Below, one piece after another: positions 49,289-60,409 of a stretch of 64,000 nt of DNA. Both the position numbers and the translations under genes were made by a program. A model generated the notes under the pieces. The model worked only from the letters and a program-made list of their open reading frames with translations. It was not told where the DNA came from and searched no databases. Origin of the DNA: Ursus arctos (Eukaryota; Chordata; Mammalia; Carnivora; Ursidae); NCBI RefSeq assembly GCF_023065955.2, contig NW_026622986.1, forward strand, positions 17,261,848 through 17,325,847, written 5' to 3'. Each line of letters starts with the position of its first letter. The first letter of the stretch is position 1.

Positions 49289-49748
49289 AAGAAAGAAGAA
49301 AGATCCTAAATCAGTAATCTAACCTTCCACCTTAAGGCACTGGGGGGGGGGGGAATACTAAACTAAAAACAAGCAGAGGAAAGGAAATAACAAGTAGAAC
49401 AGAAATTAATGAAATAGAGACTAGAAAATCAATAGAGAAAAATCAGTGAACTCAAAAGCTAATGCTTTGAAAATATCAATAAAATTCACATTTAGGTAGA
49501 TTGACCAACAGGGGGGAAAAGGACATTACTACCAACCTTATAGAAATAAAAAGGGCTGTAAAAGGAATACTATGCCAGGAACAAATATATGCTAAGAAAT
49601 TAGATATCTATTTTTCTAATAGATATAGATGAAATGGACAAATTCCTAGAAAGACAAACTACTAAAATTGAATCAAGAAGAACTAGCAATTGAAATAGAT
49701 CTATAACAAGTGTAGAGATTGAACTAGTAATAAAAGAATCCACCTACA

Positions 49749-49950
49749 GGGGCGCCTGGGTGGCACAGCGGTTAAGCGTCTGCCTTCGGCTCAGGGTGTG
49801 ATCCCAGCGTCATGAGATCGAGCCCCACATCAGGCTCCTCCGCTATGAGCCTGCTTCTTCCTCTCCCACTCCCCCTGCTTGTGTCCCCCTCTCGCTGGCT
49901 GTCTCTATCTCTGTCGAATAAATAAATAAAACCTTTAAAAAAAAAAAAAA
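49749..49950 (+). mobile_element. Young ursid-like CAN-SINE, with TSD
   Basis: 'gcctgggtggcacagcggtt', 'ctcctccgctatgagcctgc' and 'ctcgctggctgtctctatct', then tail 'gaataaataaataaaacc' plus 19 A. The duplication AAAGWATCCACCTACA surrounds it (left copy ends 49748, right copy ends 49966). Low apparent divergence suggests recent insertion. Confidence 0.96.
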
Positions 49951-51973
49951 AAAGTATCCACCTACAAAGAAAAGCCCGGATCTAGATGGCTTCATGAGTG
50001 AATTCTTCCCAACTCCTTTTATGAAGCCAGTATTATCCTTATACCAAACCAGAAAATGACAAGAAAACTACAGACTAATAATTTTATGAGTATGAATGCA
50101 AAAATCCTCAACAAAATACAGCAATATGAATCTAGCAACTTCTAAAAATAATTTTATACCCTCATCAAGCAGGATTTAACCCAAGAATGCAAAGCAGATT
50201 CAATATCTGAAAATCAGTTACTGTAAATACATTGTATCAATAGAATAAAAAACAAATATCACAAGATCCTCTCAGTAAAAGCATATGACAAAATCCAGCA
50301 CCCATGAATGATAAAAATACTCAACAAATTAGGACTAAAAGGGAAGTGCCTCAACCTGATAAAGAGCATCTACTAAAAACCCCCAGTTAACATCATGCTT
50401 ACTGGGGTAAGAGGGGGTGTTTTCTTGCTAAGATAAGGAATAAGACAAGGATGCCTGTTCTCACTGCTTTTTTCAACATTGTACTAGAGGTTCTAGTCGA
50501 GGCAATTAGGCAAGAAAAAGAAATAAGATTGAAAAGGAAGAAGTCACCAGTCTCTATTTGCAGATGACATGGTTTTATATATACAAAATCTGAAGGAGTT
50601 AAGTTAAAAAACTGTTGGTACTAATGAGTTCAGTAAGATTGGAGGATACATATCAATGCAAAAATCAGTTTTACTTTTATAGAACTGCAGTGAACAACCT
50701 GAAAATTAAATTCAGAAAATAATCTCATTTATAATAGCATCAAAAAGAATAAAATACTTAGGAATTAGCTTAACAAAAGTACAAACTTAAACTCTGAAAA
50801 CTACTATAAAACATTGTTGAAAGAAATTGAAGATCAAAATAAATGGAAAAATATCCCCTGTTCATGGATCAGATGTCTTAATTATCACGATGGCAATATT
50901 CCCCTAAGTGTGAGAGCTAAAACTATAATTAGATCAATTGAACCTCATCAGATTTAAAAATTTCCATGCTTCACAGGACACCATTAAAGTGAAAAGACAA
51001 CCCACAGAATGGGGGAAATATTTGCAAATCATTTATCTGATAAAGGGCTTATATCCAAAATACATAAAGAGCTCTTACAACTCAATAATAGAAGAAACCA
51101 CCCAAATAAAAAATGGAGAAAGGATCTAAATAGACATTTCTCCAAAGAAGTTATACAAATGGCCAATAAACACATGGAAAAAATGCTCAATATCATTAGT
51201 CTCTAGGGAAATGCAAATCAAAACCACAAGATACTACTTCACACCCACTAAGATGGCTAGAATCAAAAAGTTTGATAACAAACTTTTATTCCGTAACAAA
51301 TGTTTGCCAAGATGTAGAGAAATCAGAAGCCTCATACACTCACTGCTGGTGTAAATATAAGATGGTGCAGCCATATTGGAAAACAGTATGGCAGTTCCTC
51401 AAAAAGTTAAATATAGAATTACCATATGTCTCTGCAATTCCACTCCTAGGTATCTACCCAAGATAAATGAAAACATTTTGCCCAAACAAAAACTTATACA
51501 CAAATGTTTATAACAGCATTATCCTCAATAGCCAAAAAATTGAAACAACACAAATGATTATCAGCTGATGAATGGATAAACAAAATGAGGTACATTCATA
51601 CAGTGGAATATTATTAAGCAAAAAGGAATGAAGTACTGATATATACCACAACTGGGATGAACCTGGAAACCATTACCCTAAGGGAAAGAAGCCAGCCACA
51701 AAAATCCATATTTTATATGTTTCCACTCATATGAAAGTCCAGAACAGGAAAATCTATAGAGACAGAAGATAGATTCATGATTGCTTGGTGAGGAATGGGA
51801 TGGGATGGGGAGGATGATAGCTAAAGGGTATAAGGTTTCTTTTTGAAGTGATGAAAATGTTCTAAAGTTGGCCATGATGATGGTTGTACATAACAGTGTA
51901 CTAAAAACCACTGAATTTACATTTTAAGTGGGTGAATTGGATGGTATATGAATATATTTCAGTTAAGCTATTT

Positions 51974-52164
51974 TTTTAAGATTTTATTTAATTATTTGGG
52001 GGAGAGTGAGCGAGAGAGAGCATGAGTGGGGAGGGTGCAGAGGGAGAGGGAGAAGCAGACTCCCTGCTGAGCAGGGATCCTGACACGGGCTCGATCCCAG
52101 GACTCAGGGATCATGACCTGAGCCAAAGGCAGACGCTTAACCAACTGAGCCATTCAGATGACCC
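51974..52164 (-). mobile_element. CAN-SINE, antisense, with TSD
   Basis: Flanked by TCAGTTMAGCTATTT (left copy starting 51959, right copy starting 52165). It sits at the 3' end of the old L1. Confidence 0.95.
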
Positions 52165-52190
52165 TCAGTTCAGCTATTTTTAAAAAAAAA

Positions 52191-52716
52191 AAAAACAAGG
52201 GAGATCTTTGTGTACTACTCTGCAAAAATCTCCAAAATAATTATTAAACAAGAAAATGAGATGCAATTAAAAAAAAAAAAACTATTTCACATCCTATATG
52301 TGGTGGTAGTTGAATCTCTAAGGGAGTTAAAATTCATAGAACTATGTGACAAAAAAGAAAAAGATAATTTTATTGTATGGTAATATAAAAAAACTAAATC
52401 TTAGAAAACACAAAAGAAATTGGGAGAGAAGAGGATTGTCACCAGAATTGGTAAACCCTGGTAGTGAACATCAAGGAAGTCGTCGAGAAGAAAGTCACAC
52501 TTGAGAGTACCTTGAAGGATGGTTTGGCTCTAGACAGATATTTAAGAGGTTTGTTAAGAGGAAAATCATTTCAGGCAATGTTAACGATAAGCAAAAGTAC
52601 AGGGTAGGGAATTTCTGACTATCTGGGGAAGCGTTAATTATTCAGTTCTGCTCAAAGAAAAGCCATCTACAAGAAAGAGAATAGATCAAATTGTGGGTCT
52701 CCTTGCGTGTCAGGTT
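52191..52716. other. Intron with possible ancient repeat
   Basis: 52440-52620 resembles the same unnamed ancient dispersed repeat noted near 9220 and 40180. No gene seen. Confidence 0.35.
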
Positions 52717-52725
52717 AAGAATTAA

Positions 52726-52908
52726 GGGGCGCCTGGGTGGCTCAGTCGGTCAAGCGTTTGCCTTCAGCCCAGGTCACGATCTCAGGGTCCTAGGATTGAG
52801 CCCCATGTTGGGAATCCCTGCTGAGCAGGGAGTCTGTTCCTCCCTCTCCCTCTGCCCCTCCCCCCACCCCACTTGTGTGCTCCCTCTCTCTTAAATCTTT
52901 TTTTAAAA
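52726..52908 (+). mobile_element. CAN-SINE, sense, with TSD
   Basis: Head 'ggggcgcctgggtggctcag'. The short duplication AAGAATTAA is at 52717-52725 and 52909-52917. Confidence 0.95.
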
Positions 52909-53379
52909 AAGAATTAAACAGTGTACAATCAGTGATGAGCCATGAAAGGAATCTGATCAGAACTCTGTCTTAAGGGTGTTACTCTATAAAAATTATTAGT
53001 AAGTAGGAGTCCAGTTAGACGACTGTTCTAGTGGTTCAGTCAAGTGAGAATGAAGAACTAACACGGGAGGTGACACTCTGAGAGAAGGGAACAGATGGGG
53101 TTGACATTGCAGAGCTTGTGGCAGCTGGCTGGGGAGCAAGAGAAAAGTCCAGAACCTGACTGTTAGGTTGTGAGCCTAAGTGACTGGGATGATAGATAGC
53201 ACTATCAAGAAAAGGAAGTGAAAGCAGAGAAGTTGATGAGTTTAGTTTGAGGAACTAGGAGACCTCTAAATAAGAGATTTAGTGGCAGCTAAAGAGAGGA
53301 GCCATGTAGCATAGCAAAAAGAGAAGACGGCCCATTTCTTCATCTATAAAATAAGAGATTTGGATTCCAAAGGCGGTAT

Positions 53380-53600
53380 ATTATAGTGATTGAGAGCAAA
53401 GATTTTAGAACCCAACTTGCCTGGGCTCAGCTACTCATTAGCCTTTTAATCTTGGACATGTTATATATGCCCCCTGGGCCTCAGAGTCTGTAAAATGGGG
53501 ATAATAATTGTATACCTACCTAATATGACTGCTGTGGGGAGTATGTGTACAGACAGGTATCTTAGAACAATGCTCGGGACAAAGAAAGCTTATTGTTACA
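53380..53600 (+). repeat. MIR SINE relic
   Basis: 'tgcctgggctcagctactca', 'gtctgtaaaatggggataat' and 'cttagaacaatgctcgggac' match the MIR consensus in forward order. Confidence 0.8.
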
Positions 53601-54279
53601 TAGATGAAGTCCTTTTCGATCTGATGATCCGTTGTTGCTATATGGTCAATTTCTGTGACACTGCTGTTCCCAGGTAGAGGTCAGGGCCAGAGGTACAGGT
53701 TAAGCATTCCTTTTCTAAAGTAATATTGAACAGTGGTATGAGATACCAAAGGAGAAAATGGAAAGGACACATGAATGGCAAGACAGAGTGGTGGGGAGCA
53801 TTATATTTGGGGTTGGGGGGCAGTAGGCAGTGAAGGAACATTTGGATAAAGAGAAAGCCAAGTGGAGTAGAAAAGACAGCTTAAAGGAAGATCATCTTTT
53901 AGAATGCAGGCCACTTGAGCTCAGTGGGAAGAATTATGGGACATATCTGATGGACAGGAAGAAGCTGAAGATGAAAGCAAAGCAAATTCATAGGTGGAGC
54001 ATAGTTCTGTGAAAATTCAAGAGGAAGGAAGATAATTTCTTTCTTTGAATTGGGATAAAAGATAAGAATGATATATGGTGATGCAATTGAGACGGGAAAG
54101 TTGGAATGCAAGGAGGCTCATGTTGGAGAACTTCCTTTTTTCTTACAATAAATAAGAAACAAGGTCATCTGGAAAGAATGAGGAAGGTGGGGAATAAAAT
54201 TGAAGAGTGTTTCTAAGCAGCTTTAAATATTTTCTCTAATTCTGTCCTTTGTATGAATGAAAAACAAATGATCCATGTC

Positions 54280-54500
54280 AACTATAATAGGTAGTATTTA
54301 CTGAGCCTTTCATATCTGCTCGGTATCATGCTAAGAGCTTATTTCAAATTTAGAACCTAATAGGCAAATGGTATTACTAGTATTATCCACATATTACAGA
54401 GGGTAATGCATGACACAGAGAAAGGATTAGAAATTGCTCAAGGTTACCCAGCTAATAAGAGGTGGGACCAAGATAAGTCTCCTTGAGTTCTTAACGATCA
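54280..54500 (-). repeat. MIR SINE relic, reversed
   Basis: 'gtatttactgagcctttcat', 'attatccacatattacagag' and 'gctcaaggttacccagctaa' match reversed MIR. Confidence 0.75.
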
Positions 54501-55369
54501 TGCTTTCTGAGGTTTTACTTTCAAATTTCATTAAAGCAGTGAAACATTGGCTCAAGAATATGCATGCATTAATGGGATAGAATATGAAGTATAGAAAAAC
54601 AGTGCGTGTATACAGTGGAACATTTCATAAAGTCACCATTTCAAATAAGTAGGGAAAGGATGGCTTAATTGATAAATTCATTGAGCGATTAACTATATTT
54701 AATTTTTTTGAATTAATTATGACCCTTTATTTTAAAATATGTATAACAGAAGTCAGAACAGTGGTTGTCAGTGGGAGAGTAGAGATTAAATTAGGGGCAC
54801 AAGAGAACTTTCTGGGATAATAGGAATATTCTATAATTTGATTAGAATTAGGATGGTTACATAGGTCCTTTTTTTGGTTAAAATTGATTGCATTGTACAT
54901 TAAAAATCTGTACATTTAACTGTATGTAGATTTTATCTCAATTTAATTAAAGGAAATCCATATGTAGATCTTCAAGACATTGTTAAATGAAAAAAGCAAG
55001 GTATAGAATGAGACAGAAGATGTGATGCCATTTGTATAGAGAAAAAAGAAATAATTGCCACTGAACAAAATTATTTCTGTGGCTCCACACTCATGTATGT
55101 AAAGGTCCCATGGGTCTTGGGTCTAACTGCCCTACTCCACCAAGAGATTCTGCCTCTAGTGTCTGTCTTCTACGTTCTTGTGGTTTCCTGAGTGCAAAGA
55201 AAAGACAGATGTTTATGTTCTAACATTAGTTAGGAGTACTGTTTATAATACTCATTGGCATAACATTCTCCGATGAAGAAAGATATTCTGTCAGCAAATC
55301 CTAACTAAGAAACATGACTTGTTTGTATAGTATATTTTGAAAAGCAGCCTAGTATAGTGCAACCGGTGT
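54501..55369. other. Unique intron sequence
   Basis: AT-rich. 54740-54960 has faint L1 3'-end wording ('gaacagtggttgtcagtggg', 'ttaactgtatgtagatttta'). No gene seen. Confidence 0.4.
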
Positions 55370-55530
55370 TGAACTAGAAGTTTCAGGTGATCAAGTTCCT
55401 GTTCTGACTCTGCTACCGATCACATGGCTATTTTGGACCCAGCCATTTAATCTTTCTGGGCTTCAATTTCCTTGTTGGCTAAATGAGTGGATGGATGACT
55501 GAGGGTCCTTCCAGGCCTAAGATTCCATAA
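55370..55530 (+). repeat. MIR-like SINE relic
   Basis: 'gttctgactctgctaccgat', 'gggcttcaatttccttgttg' and 'gagggtccttccaggcctaa' fit MIR/MIR3. Confidence 0.65.
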
Positions 55531-55629
55531 ACCCATTTCATTCACATGGACCTTATGTGAAATAGGTGATTTGACCTACAAGAGACATATGGAAAGTAAG
55601 GTTTTCTTTGCTTTTATACTTTGGTACAG

Positions 55630-55678
55630 GTGACAACCAAAGCCAAGCAACTGAAGGATTCAGTTACCTGCTCCCCAG
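55630..55678 (+). CDS. DNAJC1: DNAJC1 coding exon: end of first SANT domain
   Basis: This 49-nt exon enters in phase 0 and leaves with one base of the next codon. It encodes VTTKAKQLKDSVTCSP plus the first base of a glycine codon. The acceptor is tttggtacag (ending 55629) and the donor is gtgagt at 55679. It completes the third helix of SANT domain 1 begun in the exon at 32793; TKAKQLK fits the recognition-helix position. Its tiny size and 22.7 kb upstream intron make it easy to miss by ORF scanning. The phase joins exactly to the next exon: G from here plus GA at 57080-57081 gives Gly. Confidence 0.95.
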
Positions 55679-55867
55679 GTGAGTTAGCTCCTACTTCATC
55701 CCACTAATCTAAAGCGATTTCTTCAAAGTAAATCCCCTTTTATAATAACTACTCTAAATACAGTGTATTTAGAGTATAAATACAGGTTTAGTGGTTTTGG
55801 CCAATGAACTCTACTGGTCATATCCCTAAATGGGGTCAAATCAGAGGCACCAACAAAACAATCCAGC

Positions 55868-55890
55868 CCCCCCCCCCCACACACACACAC
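55868..55890. repeat. C-run plus (CA)n
   Basis: About 13 C followed by CA repeats, 190 bases after the small exon. Confidence 0.9.
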
Positions 55891-56839
55891 TGGGGGCTAA
55901 GATGGATTTAATAAGTTTAAAAAACTATAAAAGCCTTGTACATGGCTACTTTGGGTGGCGGGGGCATACAGGGGAAAGCCACTCTGCACACCCCACACAT
56001 GCACTGTGTGCTTTCCCCACACTGTCCACCTCGTCACCACCATCCACACAGGACAGCCTCTCAGAATAGACAAGCAGCTTTCCCAGGAATCTATGTTTCT
56101 CAAAGTATGTTTCCTCCAGCCTGGAATTTTGCTAGAGTCTCTGTGCTGTTTGCTTGGATCCTGGAAGAAAGTACTTCCTAACACCTTCCAACTTCACTTA
56201 AATACAGGTCCCAAAGAGAGCAATGCAGGTGAGCAAACCCAGAAAGTCATCCCCAGGGCTCTGCAAGCTTCAGGAAAGAGGGCATTTCTAGATTCCTTTT
56301 CCACTGACACAGTTATTTGTTGGCACAGAGGCTGAAACAGGCAATGAGAGGCTATGGGAAAGAAGCCTGCCTCCAAGACACTCTCTAAAAATGTATTCTT
56401 GAAAACACGGTGCGGTGTAGACTGTTGCACAGATGCGGATCTTACTAGAGCATTGGCAGGGGGGCAGTAAAAAGTGTGAAAAGAATAAGAGCTATGTAGT
56501 TGAACATTCTGTAGTAGCTCTGAGATGCCACCGTGGCTGGGAGACAGTCTGTTTGCCCTTTACTGTCCAACATGGCGGCACAGCAGCACCAGGAGCAGCT
56601 TTGGGCGGAGAGCGGGTCCCACAGAGTCGGTGGCTCACCTGCAGTTGTGAGCACAGCACAAGGCTTGACAAATTCATTTTAGCTTTGCTAATGGAATTAA
56701 TAACAATTCTGGATGGTCAAGGACATCCTTCCTTACCTAAAAAGTGGCAGGTTATTCCTTCTCAAAGAGCTCTTTGCATTCTTTGGTCACACCCTGACTC
56801 TGTACATAACCCACTGTCCCTCAAAGTGTTGGAAAGGAC

Positions 56840-56990
56840 AGAAACTTGGTCCAGGCAGAACTGGGTTCAAATCCCACCTCTGCTGCTTTCTGAGTCTGAT
56901 TTTGGTCATCTGTAGATTAGGACAATGATACCTATCTTTCTAGAATAGTGTGGAAATTAAGTAAAATAATATACGCAGAAGGCCTTACCA
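56840..56990 (+). repeat. MIR-like SINE relic
   Basis: 'gggttcaaatcccacctctg' and 'ggtcatctgtagattaggac' match MIR, ending 90 bases before the large exon. Confidence 0.75.
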
Positions 56991-57079
56991 CCCTGTCTGC
57001 TGTGCTGGGGGCAGTGCTGTTACTCTTGTCACCTGACCTGACCCACCTTTCCGTCTGTGTGATATGTCCTTCCTCACAG

Positions 57080-57537
57080 GAATGGTCAGACTCTCTGAAC
57101 TCAAATCCACAGCTCAGAATTCCAGGCCCACCAAGGCCACCACGGCCTTGCCAGATGACATCATCACCCAGCGAGAAGACGCAAAGCAGCCCGGGGAGGA
57201 CGACGAGGAGGACGAGCAGGAGGAGGACGATGAGGAGCAGGAGGCAGTGGTCCCGGGGAGCCGGCCACGGAGGCGAAGGCCAGCCAAGCCGCCTGAGGCC
57301 ACAGCAAAGGTGGAGCCAGAGGAGAAGTTCAGAGGGAAGAGGCAGAAGGACTTTGATATATCAGAACAAAAGGAATCCAGTGATGAGGAGAGCCAGAAGA
57401 AAGACAGAACTCGTGCTGCTGAGGAGCCATGGACTCAGAGTCAACAGAAACTTCTGGAATTAGCATTACAGCAGTACCCAAAGGGATCCTCTGACCGCTG
57501 GGACAAAATAGCCAAATGTGTCCCATCTAAGAGTAAG
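57080..57537 (+). CDS. DNAJC1: DNAJC1 large coding exon: inter-SANT linker and start of second SANT domain
   Basis: This 458-nt exon contributes two bases to the split Gly codon and then 152 codons, starting MVRLSELKSTAQNSRP. A serine/threonine-rich stretch comes first. A strongly acidic block follows (GEDDEEDEQEEDDEEQE, about 57197-57241), then a basic block (SRPRRRRPAKPP), then a KRQKDFDISEQKESSDEE segment, and finally the first part of SANT domain 2 (EEPWTQSQQKLLELALQQ through DRWDKIAKCVPSKSK). The acceptor is tccttcctcacag (ending 57079) and the donor is gtgggt at 57538. Reading past the donor would add a non-homologous tail before a stop near 57711, so the splice is clearly used. Known for the family: the second SANT domain binds serpin A3 (alpha-1-antichymotrypsin) and ITIH4, and the charged linker lies on the cytosolic face. 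The acidic run is built of repeated GAG/GAC codons and looks prone to length variation. Confidence 0.95.
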
Positions 57538-60115
57538 GTGGGTGAGGTGGGGGAAGAAAGAGGCCTCTGCACTGGTTTCAGAACACCACTGACGTGGCTG
57601 CAGCCAGCTTCCCGTCATTCTGCACCTTATTCTTACCCTCGTACCTCCAGCTGCCCATGCGATCTTATCTACCAGTGGTCTTCCAGTGTAGTTCTCCTGA
57701 CAGCATGGTGAATCTGTGCCCCGGATTGATTAGCGTGTATAAATGAGGTCAAGATCCTAAGGTAACCATTCTACAGATCAGTTGGTTTTTCTCAGGGAAA
57801 ATTCCATGTAGAGAACATAAATTTCACTCACAGCAAGTGTGCCAACCTTCTGGAGCATTCGCCCCAGTCTGGCAGTTTGAAAGCAGCACAGGATGGCTGG
57901 GCCACACCCTCACCCTCCGCCATGGAGCGGGGGTGGCTGTGGCAGGCCGGCAGGCCCTCCCTCGCGGGTAGAGGCTCCCTGTAACCAGAGTCGGGAGGTG
58001 TTTCCCTCTCGCTCTGCAATGCGAGCCTTCACCCGAGAGCGTATGTGTGGTAGGTGACCGTGGCGTCGTGGTCATCGGGCCTGCAGTGCACGTCACTCTG
58101 GACTCCGCAGCCACCCTGGGCTGACCTGAGACTCTGGAGGCAGGGGTGTGGGTCCGGGCAAGGATGACATAGGATTCAGCCCACCCTGGAGCCCTGACCG
58201 TTTATACTTAACTCTTTTCCCTGTTTACAGCTCTTAGGATCTGCTTAAATACACCTGCAGACAGTTTTCAAACAAAACCTCAGACAGGTGGGCGGGTGGG
58301 GTGCCCCCGGGAGAGCCAGCCTCACCCCAGTCTTTGCCTACTGTCTGCCAGTTCGGGGCTGTGGAGCTCTTGGTGTGACCCTTCTCGTTCAGGCCTTTCC
58401 TGAAAGGCACACTGTCTCCTGGGTTTCTTTCCTTGTCGCCCTCCTCTCAGTCTGAGGCACCAGGAACTCTGAGAAATCAAAAGAACCAGTCTCCTCTGCC
58501 TTCTGTGCCTCTATCACTCAGTAGCCTCTGGGCACATTGATGTTCATTTACATTCTTATTTTTTTTTTAATTGAAATTCTATGTTGGAAAATCTAGCTCG
58601 TGGCCATGAATGTCCCCGTGTGTACAGGTCTAGTTATCTATCACCTACTTGAAAATGATGAAGTTGAGAATTCCCGGGGAGAAAAATAAACCATTAGCAG
58701 TTGATCTATTTGAGAAACACAGATTCTCCCAGCCTCTCCAACTGGTTTGCCAGAAGTAATTATTTTCCCTGAATTTCTCTAGCATCTGTCAGGACACAGG
58801 CATCTACATGTGTGATGAATTGCCATTGGCTTAAAATGAAGGAGCTGGAACTGCGGATTCCTAAGGATAGAATATTCAGAAACCCATTGCCTCAGGGTTT
58901 GGAAACCCTCCTGTTTGAACCAGAAATAAGCAGCACTTTTATTGTCCTGCAAGTGTTCCCCTTAAGCCTTGACATTAGAACCAGTTCCAGGAGAGGTGGC
59001 CTGCTGGCTCGCCTGCTGCGGAGTGACTCCCTGTAAGTGGCCTGCAAGCCACTGGGAACGCTGGGCCTGAAGGAAGAGTGTTTGCCTGAGGCGCATTCCC
59101 GGTCGGACTCAGGGGCAGGCCTGCTGCTGGAGCTCGGGTCGGGCTGTCCTCCGGGGAAATGTTGGGGCTGCACTGGTGTCATGCACCAGGCTGCACCAGT
59201 GGGCAGCAGAGCTAGAGGAAAAGGCTGATATTTCCAAAGACCCTATACAAGTAGTCTCTGGGGAACCAGAAAAGGCACTAGGAGAAGAAGCCCTCGTACC
59301 ACTCCTAAGCTAGAATCATAGGAAGAAAATAACATCCACGCTCTGTCCATGGCTGATAAAAGCATCTGCCACGGAGCAGAAATTGTTTCACTGAAGACCT
59401 CAAGTTAGTGAAGGCTGCCAGTGCCACTGAGGTGAACAGAAACAGAAACGGATTCTGGAAAATACCTTGTGACAAACAGGAGAGTAACGAGGCCCCTCCC
59501 CAGCATCACCCCAGCTCTGCGTAGGCCCCGGATCCTCACCCCTTGACAGCTACAGGCAGCTGGGATCTGAAGCCGGTAGCTCTGCAGCGACAGGCCAGAG
59601 GATCTGGGTGGGGCCGGGAGAGCAGGAGGAAGAGTCTGGCACCCTCCCTGCCGTGGTCCTAGGAGGGTAACGGGGCCACCATAGGAAGGTCCCAGCCGCC
59701 CCTTAAGGAGAGGCAAACCCAAATGAGAATGATAAATGCCTGGCCTCAAGTTTTTTGGTTCCTCTGAAGGGCCATGTGATGATACAGTGAAATATTAAGA
59801 AGGATCATTATCATGAGCAAGTGGAAATCACAATCATGGTAACAATGGTGCACCTCACACACAGCGGCCCGGGGCCCCTCTGCGCGGTCGCTCACACCCC
59901 ACCCCGGGCAGGCGCCCTTCTCCTGGCGCCTGCGTGGCCTGGCCCGCCGGTGAGCAGCCGGACCCAGCCAGCCAGTCGCACGCAGCTCGGTGCCGGCGAG
60001 CAGACGCCAGGGCCGCACTGACGCAGGGGCCGCCGGCAGGCCGCAGCGGGCTCAGCCCACGACGCCCACTGACCTGTGGAAATAACGTCTCACCTCTCTC
60101 TCTCTCTTCCCACAG
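57538..60115 (+). other. DNAJC1: DNAJC1 last intron, 2.6 kb
   Basis: A GT-AG phase-0 intron. It is GC-rich toward its 3' end (about 59860-60075) and has no recognisable gene or young SINE/L1. The short ORFs inside carry no recognised domain. Confidence 0.9.
59860..60075. promoter_or_regulatory. CpG-dense patch in the last intron
   Basis: Frequent CG dinucleotides (for example 'gccggtgagcagccggaccc', 'gtcgcacgcagctcggtgcc') ending just before the last exon. Function unknown. Confidence 0.5.
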
Positions 60116-60184
60116 GAAGACTGTATCGCTAGATACAAGTTGCTGGTTGAACTGGTCCAAAAGAAAAAACAAGCTAAAAGCTGA
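60116..60184 (+). CDS. DNAJC1: DNAJC1 last coding exon: end of second SANT domain and stop
   Basis: The final coding segment is 22 codons (EDCIARYKLLVELVQKKK, then QAKS) plus TGA at 60182-60184. It is preceded by a long polypyrimidine tract ending ctcttcccacag at 60115. EDCIARYKLL is the third helix of SANT domain 2. The C-terminal QKKKQAKS is basic and matches the DNAJC1 C-terminus as I know it, so the protein is complete at this end. The upstream intron is 2.58 kb. The phase is 0, matching the ...KSK end of the preceding exon at 57537. Confidence 0.95.
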   Translation, partial: EDCIARYKLLVELVQKKKQAKS

Positions 60185-60315
60185 ATATTCTGGAAGATGA
60201 TGTTCACCTTCATTTTCCAAAATGATTATTTTAAAAGTCTTATGCAGAAATTTGCATTTTGTACCTCAGTATTTCTAAACGTCATGTGCCTTAGTAAAAA
60301 AAAAAAAAAAAAATT
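60185..60315 (+). other. DNAJC1: DNAJC1 3' UTR (proximal part)
   Basis: AT-rich sequence follows the stop codon. The only polyadenylation-like hexamer I see close by is AGTAAA at 60293-60298, a weaker variant, running directly into a genomic run of about 18 A (60296-60313). No AATAAA was seen between the stop and about 60400. The true 3' end is therefore uncertain and may lie farther downstream. The genomic A-run could cause internal oligo-dT priming in cDNA data. Confidence 0.6.
60293..60298 (+). promoter_or_regulatory. Candidate variant poly(A) signal AGTAAA of DNAJC1
   Basis: AGTAAA lies 109 bases after the stop codon. It is a known weaker variant of AATAAA. It abuts a genomic poly(A) run, so use cannot be judged from sequence alone. 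Confidence 0.35.
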
Positions 60316-60409
60316 TAAAACAAATTTTTAAGTGTTGTGCTATATTGTTTAAACAAAGACTGTGTTAAAGGAGAGAAAGGATCTGGGTGATTAACAGCTT
60401 CGCTTTTCT

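Larger units (their letters stand above)
46437..52190 (+). mobile_element. Near-full-length old L1, sense, with five SINE insertions
   Basis: It runs in L1 order. An ORF1 remnant comes first (46500-47300, 'tcagcagaagcaatagaggc'), then an ORF2 endonuclease region (48000-48330). An RT region retains the LFADDMVLY coding stretch near 50560-50590. The ORF2 C-terminal end (50931-51470) and a 3' UTR ending near 52185 complete it. SINEs lie at 48317, 48937, 49163, 49749 and 51974. No long frame survives. The 5' boundary is uncertain. Confidence 0.8.
32913..55629 (+). other. DNAJC1: DNAJC1 intron, 22.7 kb
   Basis: Bounded by gtgagt (32913) and ttggtacag (55629). The first 4.8 kb is nearly free of young repeats. 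The rest contains L1 fragments on the sense strand (41020-41650, 42843-45185, 46437-52190), several SINEs, and MIR-type relics. No additional exon consistent with DNAJC1 was found inside. Confidence 0.9.
55679..57079 (+). other. DNAJC1: DNAJC1 intron, 1.4 kb
   Basis: A GT-AG intron joining phase 1. It contains a C-run followed by CA repeats (about 55868-55890) and one MIR-like relic (about 56840-56990). ORFs seen inside (for example 56433-56915) have no protein similarity I recognise. Confidence 0.9.

Noticed and set aside
57114..57302. Serine-rich minus-strand ORF
   Set aside because: Antisense reading of the GAG/GAC acidic run in the DNAJC1 exon.
57538..57711. Extension of the large DNAJC1 exon to the stop near 57711
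   Set aside because: A good donor at 57538 and an exact in-phase continuation at 60116 restore the second SANT domain. The extension is non-homologous.
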